Shown: one piece after another, positions 23,694-31,028 of the stretch
Position numbering within the stretch: the first letter of the stretch is position 1
Layout of the letters: each line of letters opens with the position of its first letter
Origin: JAAFIP01 sp043769005
GTDB lineage: Bacteria; Pseudomonadota; Gammaproteobacteria; Burkholderiales; Burkholderiaceae_C
NCBI GenBank assembly: GCA_043769005.1
Contig: JAYVJV010000052.1
Coordinates: 1 to 31,028, forward strand
Direction of reading: 5' to 3'
Length of the DNA stretch: 31,028 nucleotides
Notes under the pieces: model-generated
Databases searched by the model: none
Seen by the model: only the letters and a program-made list of their open reading frames with translations
Told to the model about the DNA's origin: nothing
Made by a program: the position numbers and the translations under genes

Positions 23694-23736
23694 GCACGCA
23701 CAAACCCCTTGAACCAAGCAAGGGCTTTGTGTGTGC
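23694..23736 (-). terminator. Strong stem-loop between ftsZ and lpxC
   Basis: GCACGCACAAACCCCTTG (23694-23711) and CAAGGGCTTTGTGTGTGC (23719-23736) pair at 16 of 18 positions around a seven-base loop. There is no T run after the stem in the direction of transcription. It may partially end ftsZ transcription, protect the 3' end of the ftsZ messenger, or influence lpxC expression. Confidence 0.5.
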
Positions 23737-23747
23737 TCCCCGCTGCA

Positions 23748-24989
23748 TCAGTCCGCCTGCTTGCGCAAAAATGCCGGAATTTCAAAATCATCCATGCCAC
23801 CCGAAGACAGCGCATCAACTTTGGCTGCCGCCTGGGTACGGTTGGTGCGCCACACGCTGGGCACGGCCATGCCTTGGTAGTCAGGCTGTGCACCTGCGAT
23901 ACCTAGGCCGTTGCCCGCGCCAGCGGCTGGGCTGGAAGTCATCAACGCGTTGGCCGCAGGCAGCGTGAATGGCACGTTGTCGGTGCCGGTGCGCAGCACC
24001 TGTAGCGGTGGTGCCGTGCGGCGTGCGCCCTGGCGTGACAAACCGGTAGCCACCACGGTGACGCGGATATCGTCACCCAAGCTGTCGTCGTAGGCCGCGC
24101 CGTAAATCACATGCGCGTCCGCTGATGCGTAGGCACGGATGGTGTTCATCGCCAGTTTGGACTCGGTCAATTTGAGCGAGCCTTTGCTGGCGGTGATGAG
24201 CACCAACACGCCCTTGGCACCCGACAAGTCAACGCCCTCGAGCAGCGGGCAGGCCACGGCCTGCTCTGCTGCAATGCGGGCGCGGTCCGGACCACCCGCC
24301 ATCGCCGTACCCATCATGGCTTTGCCGGGCTCACCCATCACGGTGCGCACGTCTTCAAAGTCCACGTTCATATGGGCCGGCACGTTGATGATCTCGGCGA
24401 TACCGCCGACGGCGTTTTTCAGCACATCGTTGGCATGCGAGAAGGCTTCGTCCTGGGTAATGTCGTCGCCCAGCACTTCCAGCAGTTTTTCGTTGAGCAC
24501 GACGATGAGCGAATCGACATTGGCCTCCAGCTCGGACAGACCCGCGTCGGCATTGCTCATGCGGCGACCGCCTTCAAACTCAAAGGGTTTGGTGACCACG
24601 CCCACAGTCAAGATGCCCATTTCCTTGGCCAGGCGGGCAATCACGGGCGCTGCGCCTGTGCCCGTGCCGCCACCCATGCCTGCGGTGATGAACAGCATCT
24701 GCGCGCCATCAATGGCCTGGCGAATATCGTCTTCGGCGCTCTGCGCGGCATCACGCCCTTTGTCGGGCTTGCTGCCAGCGCCCAGGCCGGTCGAGCCGAG
24801 CTGGATGGTTTTGTGCGCCGCGCTGCGCGAGAGCGCCTGCGCGTCAGTATTGGCGGTGATGAACTCCACGCCTTGCACGCCGGTGGCAATCATGTGCTCT
24901 ACCGCATTGCCGCCGCCACCGCCCACGCCGATGACCTTGATCTGGGTGCCACGGTTAAATTCTTCCACTTCAATCATTTCGATGCCCAT
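23748..24989 (-). CDS. ftsZ: Cell division protein FtsZ
   Basis: FtsZ is the tubulin-like GTPase that polymerises into the division ring. The 413-residue protein has the nucleotide-binding signature GGGTGTG at 106-112, IKVIGVGGGGGNAV at the N-terminus, and the catalytic T7 loop N208-V-D210-x-x-D213. The conserved C-terminal FtsA/ZipA-binding peptide is DFEIPAFLRKQAD. GAAGGAG precedes the ATG at good spacing. A 135-base gap separates it from ftsA, longer than elsewhere in the cluster, so a dedicated promoter there is likely, though I could not assign one. Confidence 0.98.
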   Translation of the reverse strand: MGIEMIEVEEFNRGTQIKVIGVGGGGGNAVEHMIATGVQGVEFITANTDAQALSRSAAHKTIQLGSTGLGAGSKPDKGRDAAQSAEDDIRQAIDGAQMLFITAGMGGGTGTGAAPVIARLAKEMGILTVGVVTKPFEFEGGRRMSNADAGLSELEANVDSLIVVLNEKLLEVLGDDITQDEAFSHANDVLKNAVGGIAEIINVPAHMNVDFEDVRTVMGEPGKAMMGTAMAGGPDRARIAAEQAVACPLLEGVDLSGAKGVLVLITASKGSLKLTESKLAMNTIRAYASADAHVIYGAAYDDSLGDDIRVTVVATGLSRQGARRTAPPLQVLRTGTDNVPFTLPAANALMTSSPAAGAGNGLGIAGAQPDYQGMAVPSVWRTNRTQAAAKVDALSSGGMDDFEIPAFLRKQAD

Positions 24990-25124
24990 TTCAGTTCTCC
25001 TTCAATTGTTACTATGTAATTTGCAGTTGCCTAAAAATTGTTTTCTTTTAATTTGCATTACCCGGGATCCTTCCCCGGCCATCTGGGTGGGCTGCCACGC
25101 GCCCTGTAGAGTTTTTTAAACATG

Positions 25125-26354
25125 CTAAAAATTCCCCACCACAAAATCTTTGAAGCGGCCAAAGGCCGATTTCACCGAGCCGCTTTGCGCCGACACCTTG
25201 AAGCCGCGCAGGCGCGCCAGGCGCGCTTCTTCCAAGAGGCCCATCACCGTGGCCGCGCGGCACTGCGCCACCATATCGGCCAGGGCGCTGTTGTACTTGG
25301 GCATCCCGCGGCGCACGGGTTTAAGGAAAATGTCTTCCCCCAACTCCACCATGCCGTGCATGACGGCGCTGCCGCCAGTAATCACAATGCCCGAAGACAG
25401 CACCTCTTCATAGCCTGACTCGCGGATGACCTGCTGCACGAGTGAGTAAATTTCTTCCACACGCGGCTCGATCACACCCGACAAGGCCTGCTTGCCCAGC
25501 ATGCGCGGGCCCCGGTCGCCTAGGCCCGGCACTTCGACCTGGGTTTGCGGGTCGGCCAGCAATTGTTTGGCGCAACCGCTTTCGACCTTGATGTCTTCGG
25601 CATCTTTGGTGGGCGTGCGCAGCGCCATGGCGATGTCGCTGGTGATCAAATCGCCCGCAATCGGAATGACGGCGGTGTGGCGGATCGCTCCGCCCGTGAA
25701 AATCGCCACATCGGTCGTGCCCGCGCCAATGTCCACCATCGCCACGCCCAGCTCTTTTTCGTCTTCGGTCAGCACCGCTTGGCTGGAGGCATGGGGATTG
25801 AGCATGAGCTGCTCTACTTCCAGGCCGCAGCGGCGCACGCATTTGATGATGTTCTCGGCCGCGCTTTGCGCACCGGTGACGATGTGTACCTTGGCCTCCA
25901 GCCGAATGCCGCTCATGCCAATCGGTTCGCGCACATCCTGCCCGTCAATCACAAACTCCTGCGGCTCCACCAGCAGCAAACGCTGGTCGTTGGAGATATT
26001 GATGGCCTTGGCGGTTTCCACCACCCGCGCTACGTCGGCAGGCGTGACCTCTCGGTCTTTTACCGCCACCATGCCACTGGAGTTGATGCCGCGAATATGG
26101 CTGCCGGTAATGCCGGTGTAGACGCGGGTAATCTTGCAGTCGGCCATCAGCTCAGCCTCTTTCAAGGCCAACTGAATGCTTTGCACCGTGGCATCAATAT
26201 TCACCACCACACCGCGCTTGAGGCCGTTGCTGGGCGCAATGCCCAGGCCTGCCAATTTCAGCTCACCACCGGGCATGACCTCGGCCACCACCACCATGAC
26301 TTTGGAGGTGCCAATGTCCAAACCGACGACCAAATCTTTATATTCTTTTGCCAT
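25125..26354 (-). CDS. ftsA: Cell division protein FtsA
   Basis: FtsA is the actin-like ATPase that tethers FtsZ to the membrane. The 409-residue protein has the phosphate-binding VVGLDIGTSKVMVVVAE start, the second phosphate motif in VAMVDIGAGTTDVAIFTGG, and GIVITGGSAVMHG. The C-terminal amphipathic membrane-targeting helix is visible in SAFGRFKDFVVGNF. It lies nine bases after ftsQ and upstream of ftsZ, the standard order. The complementary strand carries a long open frame here, which is a composition artefact. Confidence 0.97.
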   Translation of the reverse strand: MAKEYKDLVVGLDIGTSKVMVVVAEVMPGGELKLAGLGIAPSNGLKRGVVVNIDATVQSIQLALKEAELMADCKITRVYTGITGSHIRGINSSGMVAVKDREVTPADVARVVETAKAINISNDQRLLLVEPQEFVIDGQDVREPIGMSGIRLEAKVHIVTGAQSAAENIIKCVRRCGLEVEQLMLNPHASSQAVLTEDEKELGVAMVDIGAGTTDVAIFTGGAIRHTAVIPIAGDLITSDIAMALRTPTKDAEDIKVESGCAKQLLADPQTQVEVPGLGDRGPRMLGKQALSGVIEPRVEEIYSLVQQVIRESGYEEVLSSGIVITGGSAVMHGMVELGEDIFLKPVRRGMPKYNSALADMVAQCRAATVMGLLEEARLARLRGFKVSAQSGSVKSAFGRFKDFVVGNF

Positions 26355-26363
26355 GCTGTTCCT

Positions 26364-27158
26364 CTACTTTTTCTCTGTTCCGGGAGCTGTCACTACCGTA
26401 GACACACCGCGCAAGCGGATGGCATAGCCCTGGTTGTGCCGCAAGTCCACCGACTCCACCCGCTCAAGGCCTGCGCGCTGGTAGGCCGCCATCACCTGGG
26501 TGTAGGTGCTGGTAAAGCGCTGCAGACGCTCCATCAGCTCTTTCGGCGTGCCGCGCCCCAGCTCTATCACCGCACCACCATCCAGCTGCAAACGCCAGCC
26601 ACCACGCCCGGTGAGCTCCAGCTCCTCAATGCTGGCATCCAGTGGGGTGAACAAAGCGTTCAGGCTTTTGTAGCTCTCCAGCACGGCCGCCGACATGCTG
26701 TCAGGACCAATCAAACGCGGTAACTCTTCGCTCTCGGCATCACCGGTATTGGCTTCAAACACTTCGCCAAAGGTGTTTAGCATGCGCGACTCGCTGTCAG
26801 CACCCCAAAAGCCTGCGCTGCGGTGCTCTTGCAAATTGACCCGCAGGCGGTTGGGAAAATCACGTTGCACCACGGCTTTGCGCACCCAGGGCACCGCCTC
26901 AAACGCGGAGCGCGCTTGCGCCAGGTCGAGGGTGAAAAAATTGCCTTGCAGGCGCGATGCCACATTGGCACGCAGGGTAACTTCATTGTTATGCGCCGTG
27001 TCGCCCTGCACCGTGATGCCAGTGATGGCAAAGGCCGGGTGGCGCAGCGCCCAGCTGGCAACACTTACCAACAACAGCAGGCACAAGCCCAGCGCGAGCA
27101 CGCCCGCACTGAAATTCATCAGGCGAATGTCTATGGGCAGGGGCTGATGCGGGTTCAT
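26364..27158 (-). CDS. ftsQ: Cell division protein FtsQ
   Basis: FtsQ is a bitopic division protein that links early and late divisome components with FtsB and FtsL. With the start at 27158 (MNPHQPLPIDIRLMNF) it has 264 residues. One membrane helix lies at about 16-38 (AGVLALGLCLLLLVSVASWAL), then the POTRA domain (FAITGITVQGD through VPWVRKAVVQRDFPNRLRV) and the FtsQ beta domain. The chosen ATG overlaps the ddl stop by four bases, which decides against an upstream in-frame start fifteen codons earlier. Confidence 0.95.
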   Translation of the reverse strand: MNPHQPLPIDIRLMNFSAGVLALGLCLLLLVSVASWALRHPAFAITGITVQGDTAHNNEVTLRANVASRLQGNFFTLDLAQARSAFEAVPWVRKAVVQRDFPNRLRVNLQEHRSAGFWGADSESRMLNTFGEVFEANTGDAESEELPRLIGPDSMSAAVLESYKSLNALFTPLDASIEELELTGRGGWRLQLDGGAVIELGRGTPKELMERLQRFTSTYTQVMAAYQRAGLERVESVDLRHNQGYAIRLRGVSTVVTAPGTEKK

Positions 27159-28090
27159 GGCTGGGTGTGCTCCAGTGCCGCAGTGCCCAAAATATGCAGG
27201 CACAGGTCTTCATAGCTCATACCCGCCGCGCGGGCCGACATGGGCACCAGCGAGTGGCCCGTCATGCCGGGGGAGGTGTTGATCTCTAGCAGATAGGGTT
27301 TGCGCGTGGCGGCATCAATCATCACATCGGCCCGTGCCCAGCCCTCGCAGCCCAACGTACGAAAGGCCTTGACAGAGAGCGCCTGGATCGCCGCTTCCTC
27401 GCCTGCGGGCAGACCGCAGGGGATCAGGTATTGGGTCTCTTCGCCAAAGTATTTGGCCTGAAAGTCGTAATTGCCATTGGGCGCGACAATGCGAATGACG
27501 GGCAAGGCCTTGGCCTCTGCGCCACTGCCCAGCACAGGAACAGTCACCTCGTCGCCGCTGATAAATTGCTCGCACAGCACCATCGGGTCATGCTGCGCGG
27601 CCAAGCGGTAGGCCTCGGCGCATTGACTGACTGTCGTCACCTTGGTCAGGCCAATGGTGGAGCCTTCGCGGGAGGGCTTCACAATCATCGGGCTGCCTAA
27701 AGCGGCCAAGGCCTGCTCGGTGTCTGCGCTGCTATGCACCTCGCGCCAGGCGGGCGTGGGCAAGCCTTCTGAGCGCCAGACGCGTTTGGTCATGACTTTG
27801 TCCATGGCCAGGGCCGAGGCCATCACGCCCGAGCCGGTGTAGGGAATGCCCAGCAATTCGAGTGCGCCTTGCACCGTGCCGTCTTCCCCAAAGCGGCCAT
27901 GCAGGGCGATAAAGCAGCAGGCAAAACCCTCGCGCTTTAAATCACCCATGTCCTGCTTGGCCGGGTCAAAGGCGTGGGCATCCACACCGCGCGAGCGCAA
28001 TGCCGCCAGTACGCCCGTGCCCGACATGAGCGAGACTTCGCGCTCTGCCGATGCACCACCAAACAACACGGCTACTTTGCCAAAATTCAT
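27155..28090 (-). CDS. ddl: D-alanine--D-alanine ligase
   Basis: Ddl joins two D-alanines with ATP to make the peptidoglycan terminal dipeptide. The 311-residue ATP-grasp protein has KVAVLFGGASAEREVSLMSG at the N-terminus, ALHGRFGEDGTVQGALELLGIPYTGSGV, KPSREGSTIGLTKV, and the C-terminal LEINTSPGMTGHSLVPMSA. The start MNFGKVAVLFGG is clear. It is coupled to ftsQ by a four-base overlap and follows murC after a 54-base gap filled by the dispersed repeat. Its position in dcw matches ddlB of E. coli. Confidence 0.96.
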   Translation of the reverse strand: MNFGKVAVLFGGASAEREVSLMSGTGVLAALRSRGVDAHAFDPAKQDMGDLKREGFACCFIALHGRFGEDGTVQGALELLGIPYTGSGVMASALAMDKVMTKRVWRSEGLPTPAWREVHSSADTEQALAALGSPMIVKPSREGSTIGLTKVTTVSQCAEAYRLAAQHDPMVLCEQFISGDEVTVPVLGSGAEAKALPVIRIVAPNGNYDFQAKYFGEETQYLIPCGLPAGEEAAIQALSVKAFRTLGCEGWARADVMIDAATRKPYLLEINTSPGMTGHSLVPMSARAAGMSYEDLCLHILGTAALEHTQP

Positions 28091-28111
28091 AAATTAGTCA
28101 CTCTTTTCATG

Positions 28112-28158
28112 CTCTAGCCCAATAAAATATAGCGTAAGCAGCTCCTATTTTAATAGCA
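28112..28158. repeat. Dispersed element copy C, at the murC 3' end
   Basis: CTCTAGCCCAATAAAATATA, then GCGTAAGCAGCT, then CCTATTTTAATAGCA. On the minus strand it supplies the end of murC: the codons ATG CTA TTA AAA TAG (last residues MLLK and the stop) are element sequence. It fills most of the gap to ddl. Confidence 0.82.
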
Positions 28159-29545
28159 TTTCAACAATTTTTCCAGGTACTGCACCAATTGAGCCTGCGC
28201 CCATGCTCAGCACCACATCTCCCGCCCGGGCGTTGTCCAGCACCGCCTGCGGCATGTCCTGGATGTCGTCCACAAATACCGGCTCCACCTTGCCCGCCAC
28301 CCGCAGCGCGCGGGCCAGCGCGCGGCCATCGGCTGCCACAATCGGCGCTTCGCCAGCGGCATAGACCTCGGCCAGCAGCACGGCATCGGCCTCGCCAATC
28401 ACCTTGACAAAATCTTCAAAACAGTCGCGCGTGCGGCTGTAGCGGTGCGGCTGGAAAGCCAGCACCAGGCGCTGGCCCGGGAAGGCACCGCGCGCCGCCG
28501 CCAAGGTTGCCGCCATCTCTACCGGGTGGTGGCCGTAGTCGTCTATCACGGTAAAGTGGCCACCGCCTTTGGCCGCCACCTGCCCATAGCTCTGGAAGCG
28601 GCGACCCACGCCTTTGAAATCACGCAGAGCCTTTTGCACCGCCGCGTCGGGCACATCCAGCTCGGCAGCCACGGCAATCGCCGACAGGGCATTGAGCACA
28701 TTGTGTTTGCCGGGCAAATTGAGGGTAATGTCCAGATCCGGCATCGTCACCCCATTGCGCCGCTGTACGGTGAAGTGCATTTGGCCTTGGTCGGCGCGCA
28801 TGTTGATGGCACGCACCTGCGCACCTTCGTTGAACCCATAGCTGGTGATAGGCCGGGCTAATTTGTCCACGATGCTGGCTACGCCGGGGTCATCGGTACA
28901 CAGCACCGCCGCGCCATAAAAGGGCATGCGGTGCAGAAAGTCGATGAAAGCCTGCTTGAGTTTGTCCAGGCTGTGGCCATAGGTCTCCATGTGGTCCGCG
29001 TCGATATTGGTCACCACGGCCATGATGGGCAGCAGGTTTAAAAATGAGGCATCGGATTCATCCGCTTCGACCACGATGTACTGGCCTGTACCCAGTTTGG
29101 CATTGGCACCCGCACTATTCAAGCGCCCGCCAATCACATAGGTGGGGTCCAGCCCGGCCTCGGCCAGAATGCTAGCCACCAGTGAGGTGGTGGTGGTTTT
29201 GCCATGCGTACCCGCAATCGCAATGCCCTGCTTCATGCGCATCAGCTCGGCCAGCATGATGGCGCGCGGCACGATGGGAATGTGCATCTCCCGCGCGGCA
29301 ATCACCTCGGGATTGTCTGGCTTGACCGCTGTGGACGTGACCACGCAGTCCACCCCAGCAAGATGGGTGCGCGTGTGGCCTACGGTGGTGCTGATGCCCT
29401 GGGCTTGCAGGCGCTGCAAGGTGGCGCTGTCGGCCAGGTCGGAGCCCGAGACGACGTAGCCCAGGTTGTGCAGCACCTCGGCAATGCCGCTCATGCCCGA
29501 GCCGCCGATGCCAATGAAGTGGATGTGGCGAATGGCGTGCTTCAC
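28145..29545 (-). CDS. murC: UDP-N-acetylmuramate--L-alanine ligase
   Basis: MurC adds L-alanine to UDP-MurNAc, the first amino acid of the stem peptide. The 466-residue protein starts MKHAIRHIHFIGIGGSGMSGIAEVL and carries the ATP-binding AGTHGKTTTTSL (111-122), VVEADESDASFLNL, and the C-terminal IDDYGHHPVEMAATL. ALAFQPHRYSRT-like sequence (LAFQPHRYSRTRD) is also typical. The start codon overlaps the murG stop by four bases. The final MLLK and stop codon lie within a copy of the dispersed element, so the native 3' end has probably been replaced by the insertion. Confidence 0.97.
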   Translation of the reverse strand: MKHAIRHIHFIGIGGSGMSGIAEVLHNLGYVVSGSDLADSATLQRLQAQGISTTVGHTRTHLAGVDCVVTSTAVKPDNPEVIAAREMHIPIVPRAIMLAELMRMKQGIAIAGTHGKTTTTSLVASILAEAGLDPTYVIGGRLNSAGANAKLGTGQYIVVEADESDASFLNLLPIMAVVTNIDADHMETYGHSLDKLKQAFIDFLHRMPFYGAAVLCTDDPGVASIVDKLARPITSYGFNEGAQVRAINMRADQGQMHFTVQRRNGVTMPDLDITLNLPGKHNVLNALSAIAVAAELDVPDAAVQKALRDFKGVGRRFQSYGQVAAKGGGHFTVIDDYGHHPVEMAATLAAARGAFPGQRLVLAFQPHRYSRTRDCFEDFVKVIGEADAVLLAEVYAAGEAPIVAADGRALARALRVAGKVEPVFVDDIQDMPQAVLDNARAGDVVLSMGAGSIGAVPGKIVEMLLK

Positions 29546-30684
29546 AGCCCAGCTCCCAGCGTTTGCAGGCGGGAGCCGCCTGTCAATGCTTCGCAGGCTT
29601 GCACCACGGCCTGTGTGGCCTGTATTTTCTGCATGTTTTTGGCTTTCTGACCAATAGACAGTAGCGTAAGCAGCTCCGATTTTTGTAGCATATCAGCTAA
29701 TAATTGAGGCGTTAAATCTTTTTGCTGCACCAACTGGGCTGCGCCCTGGTCGCTCAAAAAGCGGGCGTTGGTGGTTTGGTGGTCGTCCACCGCGAAGGGG
29801 AAGGGCACAAACAAGGCTGCTGCGCCCACGGCGGCAATCTCCGTCACCGTGGACGCGCCTGCGCGGCAGACGATCAGGTCGGCCTGGGCAAATGCAGCGG
29901 CGGTGTTGTCGATAAAGGGTGTCAGCGTGGCCTCTACACCCGCAGCGGCGTAGTTGGCGCGCAGTTCGTCAATTTGCTTTTCGCCACTTTGGTGGATGAC
30001 CTGCGGGCGCTGGTTTGCAGGGAGTAGCGCCAGCGCCTTGGGTACGATTTCGTTCAAGGCCTTGGCTCCCAGGCTGCCGCCCACCACCAAAAGCTGCAAG
30101 CGGTGCTGTGCATCTGCCATGCGGGGTGCGAAACGTGCTGCGGGCTCGGCCTGCTGCAAAAACTCGACGCGCAGCGGGTTGCCCACCCAGTCCGCCTTTT
30201 TCAGCACGCCGGGAAAGGCGGTAAACACTTTGTCGGCCACCTGGGCCAACACTTTGTTGGCCATGCCTGCCACTGAGTTTTGCTCGTGCAACACCAAGGG
30301 CTTACCCAGCAATACCGCCATCATGCCCGCCGGGAAACTGATGTAGCCGCCCAGGCCGACCACCACATCGGGCTTGATCTGGCGAATCACCCGGATGCTT
30401 TGCCAGAAGGCTTTGAGCAAACGCAGGGGCAATAGCGCCAGCGTGACCAGGCCCTTGCCACGCACACCCGCAAAATCAATCGTCTGCAGCGTAAAGCCTC
30501 GCGGCGGTACCAGGCGCGACTCCATGCTGTCCGGTGCGCCCAGCCATTGCACCTGCCAGCCGCTGGCGCGCAATGCCTCAGCCACGGCCAAGCCAGGAAA
30601 GATATGCCCCCCCGTGCCACCCGCCATGATGAGAGCGGTTTTAGCCCCCGCCCCTGCCACTGCGTGTGTTGCGTTCATCGTCAT
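29542..30684 (-). CDS. murG: UDP-N-acetylglucosamine--N-acetylmuramyl-(pentapeptide) pyrophosphoryl-undecaprenol GlcNAc transferase
   Basis: MurG converts lipid I to lipid II at the inner face of the inner membrane. The protein is 380 residues, somewhat longer than the usual roughly 355. The donor-binding AGGTGGHIFPGLAVAEAL (21-38), GLGGYISFPAGMMA, HEQNSVAGMANKVLA, and VCRAGASTVTEIAAVG are all family marks. The ATG overlaps the ftsW stop (ATGA); MNATH two codons in is an alternative start. Near the C-terminus the stretch DMLQKSELLTLLSIGQK is encoded by a copy of the dispersed element, and the tail after it (KNMQKIQATQAVVQACEAL) is not obviously disturbed. Confidence 0.96.
   Translation of the reverse strand: MTMNATHAVAGAGAKTALIMAGGTGGHIFPGLAVAEALRASGWQVQWLGAPDSMESRLVPPRGFTLQTIDFAGVRGKGLVTLALLPLRLLKAFWQSIRVIRQIKPDVVVGLGGYISFPAGMMAVLLGKPLVLHEQNSVAGMANKVLAQVADKVFTAFPGVLKKADWVGNPLRVEFLQQAEPAARFAPRMADAQHRLQLLVVGGSLGAKALNEIVPKALALLPANQRPQVIHQSGEKQIDELRANYAAAGVEATLTPFIDNTAAAFAQADLIVCRAGASTVTEIAAVGAAALFVPFPFAVDDHQTTNARFLSDQGAAQLVQQKDLTPQLLADMLQKSELLTLLSIGQKAKNMQKIQATQAVVQACEALTGGSRLQTLGAGL
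29651..29690. repeat. Dispersed element copy D, inside murG
   Basis: CCAATAGACAGTAGCGTAAG then CAGCTCCGATTTTTGTAGCA matches copy C (CCAATAAAATATAGCGTAAG, CAGCTCCTATTTTAATAGCA) at 33 of 40 positions. It is translated on the minus strand as LQKSELLTLLSIG. Confidence 0.78.
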
Positions 30685-31028
30685 AGCCGCCCTCCACGCA
30701 TGAGCTGCTTGTTTTCATAGTCCACCCGCAACACCACCGCCAGCGACACCAGGTTCAGCAAGATGGCCGAGCCGCCATAGCTCATCAGCGGCAGGGTCAA
30801 GCCCTTGGTGGGCAGTGCGCCCAGGTTCACGCCCATATTGATGAAGGCCTGAAAACCGATCCAGATGCCCACGCCCTGCGCCACCAAGCCGGCAAACAGG
30901 CGCTCCAGCGCAATTGCCTGGCGGCCAATATGCATGATGCGACGTGTCAGCCACAGGAACAGGCCGATGACGATCAGTACGCCGACCAGGCCAAACTCTT
31001 CACCAATCACCGCCAGTAAAAAGTCGGT
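30681..31028 (-). CDS. ftsW: Lipid II polymerase / division protein FtsW (partial, N-terminus outside window)
   Basis: FtsW is a SEDS-family polytopic membrane glycosyltransferase that makes septal peptidoglycan. Only the last 115 codons are present; the frame is open to the right edge. The segment TDFLLAVIGEEFGLVGVLIVIGLF and the conserved QAFINMGVNLGALPTKGLTLPLMSYGGSAILLNL are diagnostic of FtsW/RodA proteins, and the position before murG marks it as FtsW rather than RodA. The stop overlaps the murG start by four bases. Confidence 0.94.
   Translation of the reverse strand, partial: TDFLLAVIGEEFGLVGVLIVIGLFLWLTRRIMHIGRQAIALERLFAGLVAQGVGIWIGFQAFINMGVNLGALPTKGLTLPLMSYGGSAILLNLVSLAVVLRVDYENKQLMRGGRL

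Noticed and set aside
25063..25080. CCCGGGATCCTTCCCCGG hairpin upstream of ftsZ considered as a terminator or operator
   Set aside because: The stem is only five bases and is followed by no T run; no function can be supported.
24139..25119. Long open frame (326 codons) on the plus strand opposite ftsZ
   Set aside because: It is the complement of a strongly conserved gene in a GC-rich genome; the translation is Ser/Ala/Pro-rich with no recognisable domain.
25545..26723. 392-codon plus-strand frame opposite ftsA and ftsQ
   Set aside because: His/Gln/Arg-rich shadow of two certain genes, with no domain and no ribosome site.
1..31028. CRISPR arrays, tRNA/rRNA genes, insertion sequences, integrases or toxin-antitoxin pairs
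   Set aside because: Looked for across the window; no evenly spaced repeats, no cloverleaf-like sequence recognised and no transposase or integrase motif found.

Overview
The window looks like chromosome of a betaproteobacterium of the order Burkholderiales, most likely family Comamonadaceae (Rhodoferax/Polaromonas-like). The basis is overall protein resemblance, the moderately GC-rich coding style, and the minus-strand division and cell-wall block ftsW-murG-murC-ddl-ftsQ-ftsA-ftsZ-lpxC. This assignment is from memory of the families, not from a search. No tRNA, rRNA, CRISPR array, transposase or phage gene was seen.

Layout. Positions 1-2000 (minus) hold two branched-chain amino acid ABC permease genes (livH, then livM, which runs off the left edge), separated by a structured inverted repeat. 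Positions 2067-3841 (plus) hold an AtuA-family protein and a small AtuA-like partner with overlapping ends. Then come ruvC (minus) and a plsC-like acyltransferase plus CdsA-like gene pair (minus). Divergent from these is the dTDP-L-rhamnose operon rmlB-rmlD-rmlA-rmlC (6184-9594), followed by an N-terminally truncated Wzz-like chain-length gene in AT-richer DNA, apparently all that is left here of a larger surface-polysaccharide locus. Next are a YegP/DUF1508 protein, a 3-hydroxyisobutyrate-dehydrogenase-family oxidoreductase (minus) and the murein-recycling ligase mpl (plus). A 573-base gene-free stretch (13282-13854) is full of repeats.

From 13855 to the right edge everything is on the minus strand: a class I DAHP synthase preceded by a leader-peptide attenuator, an unrecognised 183-residue protein, tldD, mtgA, a TonB-like gene, an RNB-domain exoribonuclease, a FimV-like membrane protein, lpxC, then the division and wall cluster up to a partial ftsW.

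The genes fall into a few tasks: envelope building (mur, ddl, mpl, mtgA, lpxC, plsC/cdsA-like, rml), division (ftsW, Q, A, Z), amino-acid uptake and aromatic synthesis (liv, DAHP synthase), and DNA/RNA/protein turnover (ruvC, RNB, tldD).

The most interesting material is non-genic or embedded in genes. (1) A roughly 40-50 bp dispersed element with core GCGYAAGCAGCT occurs at least seven times; two copies supply the stop codons of cdsA-like and murC and four lie in frame inside rmlD, the oxidoreductase, mpl and murG. (2) A perfect 35-bp inverted repeat inside mpl encodes an apparent in-frame insertion. (3) A Phe/Tyr-rich leader peptide with a terminator and a complementary anti-terminator segment precedes the DAHP synthase gene. 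(4) A roughly 90-bp imperfect inverted repeat flanks one copy of the dispersed element.
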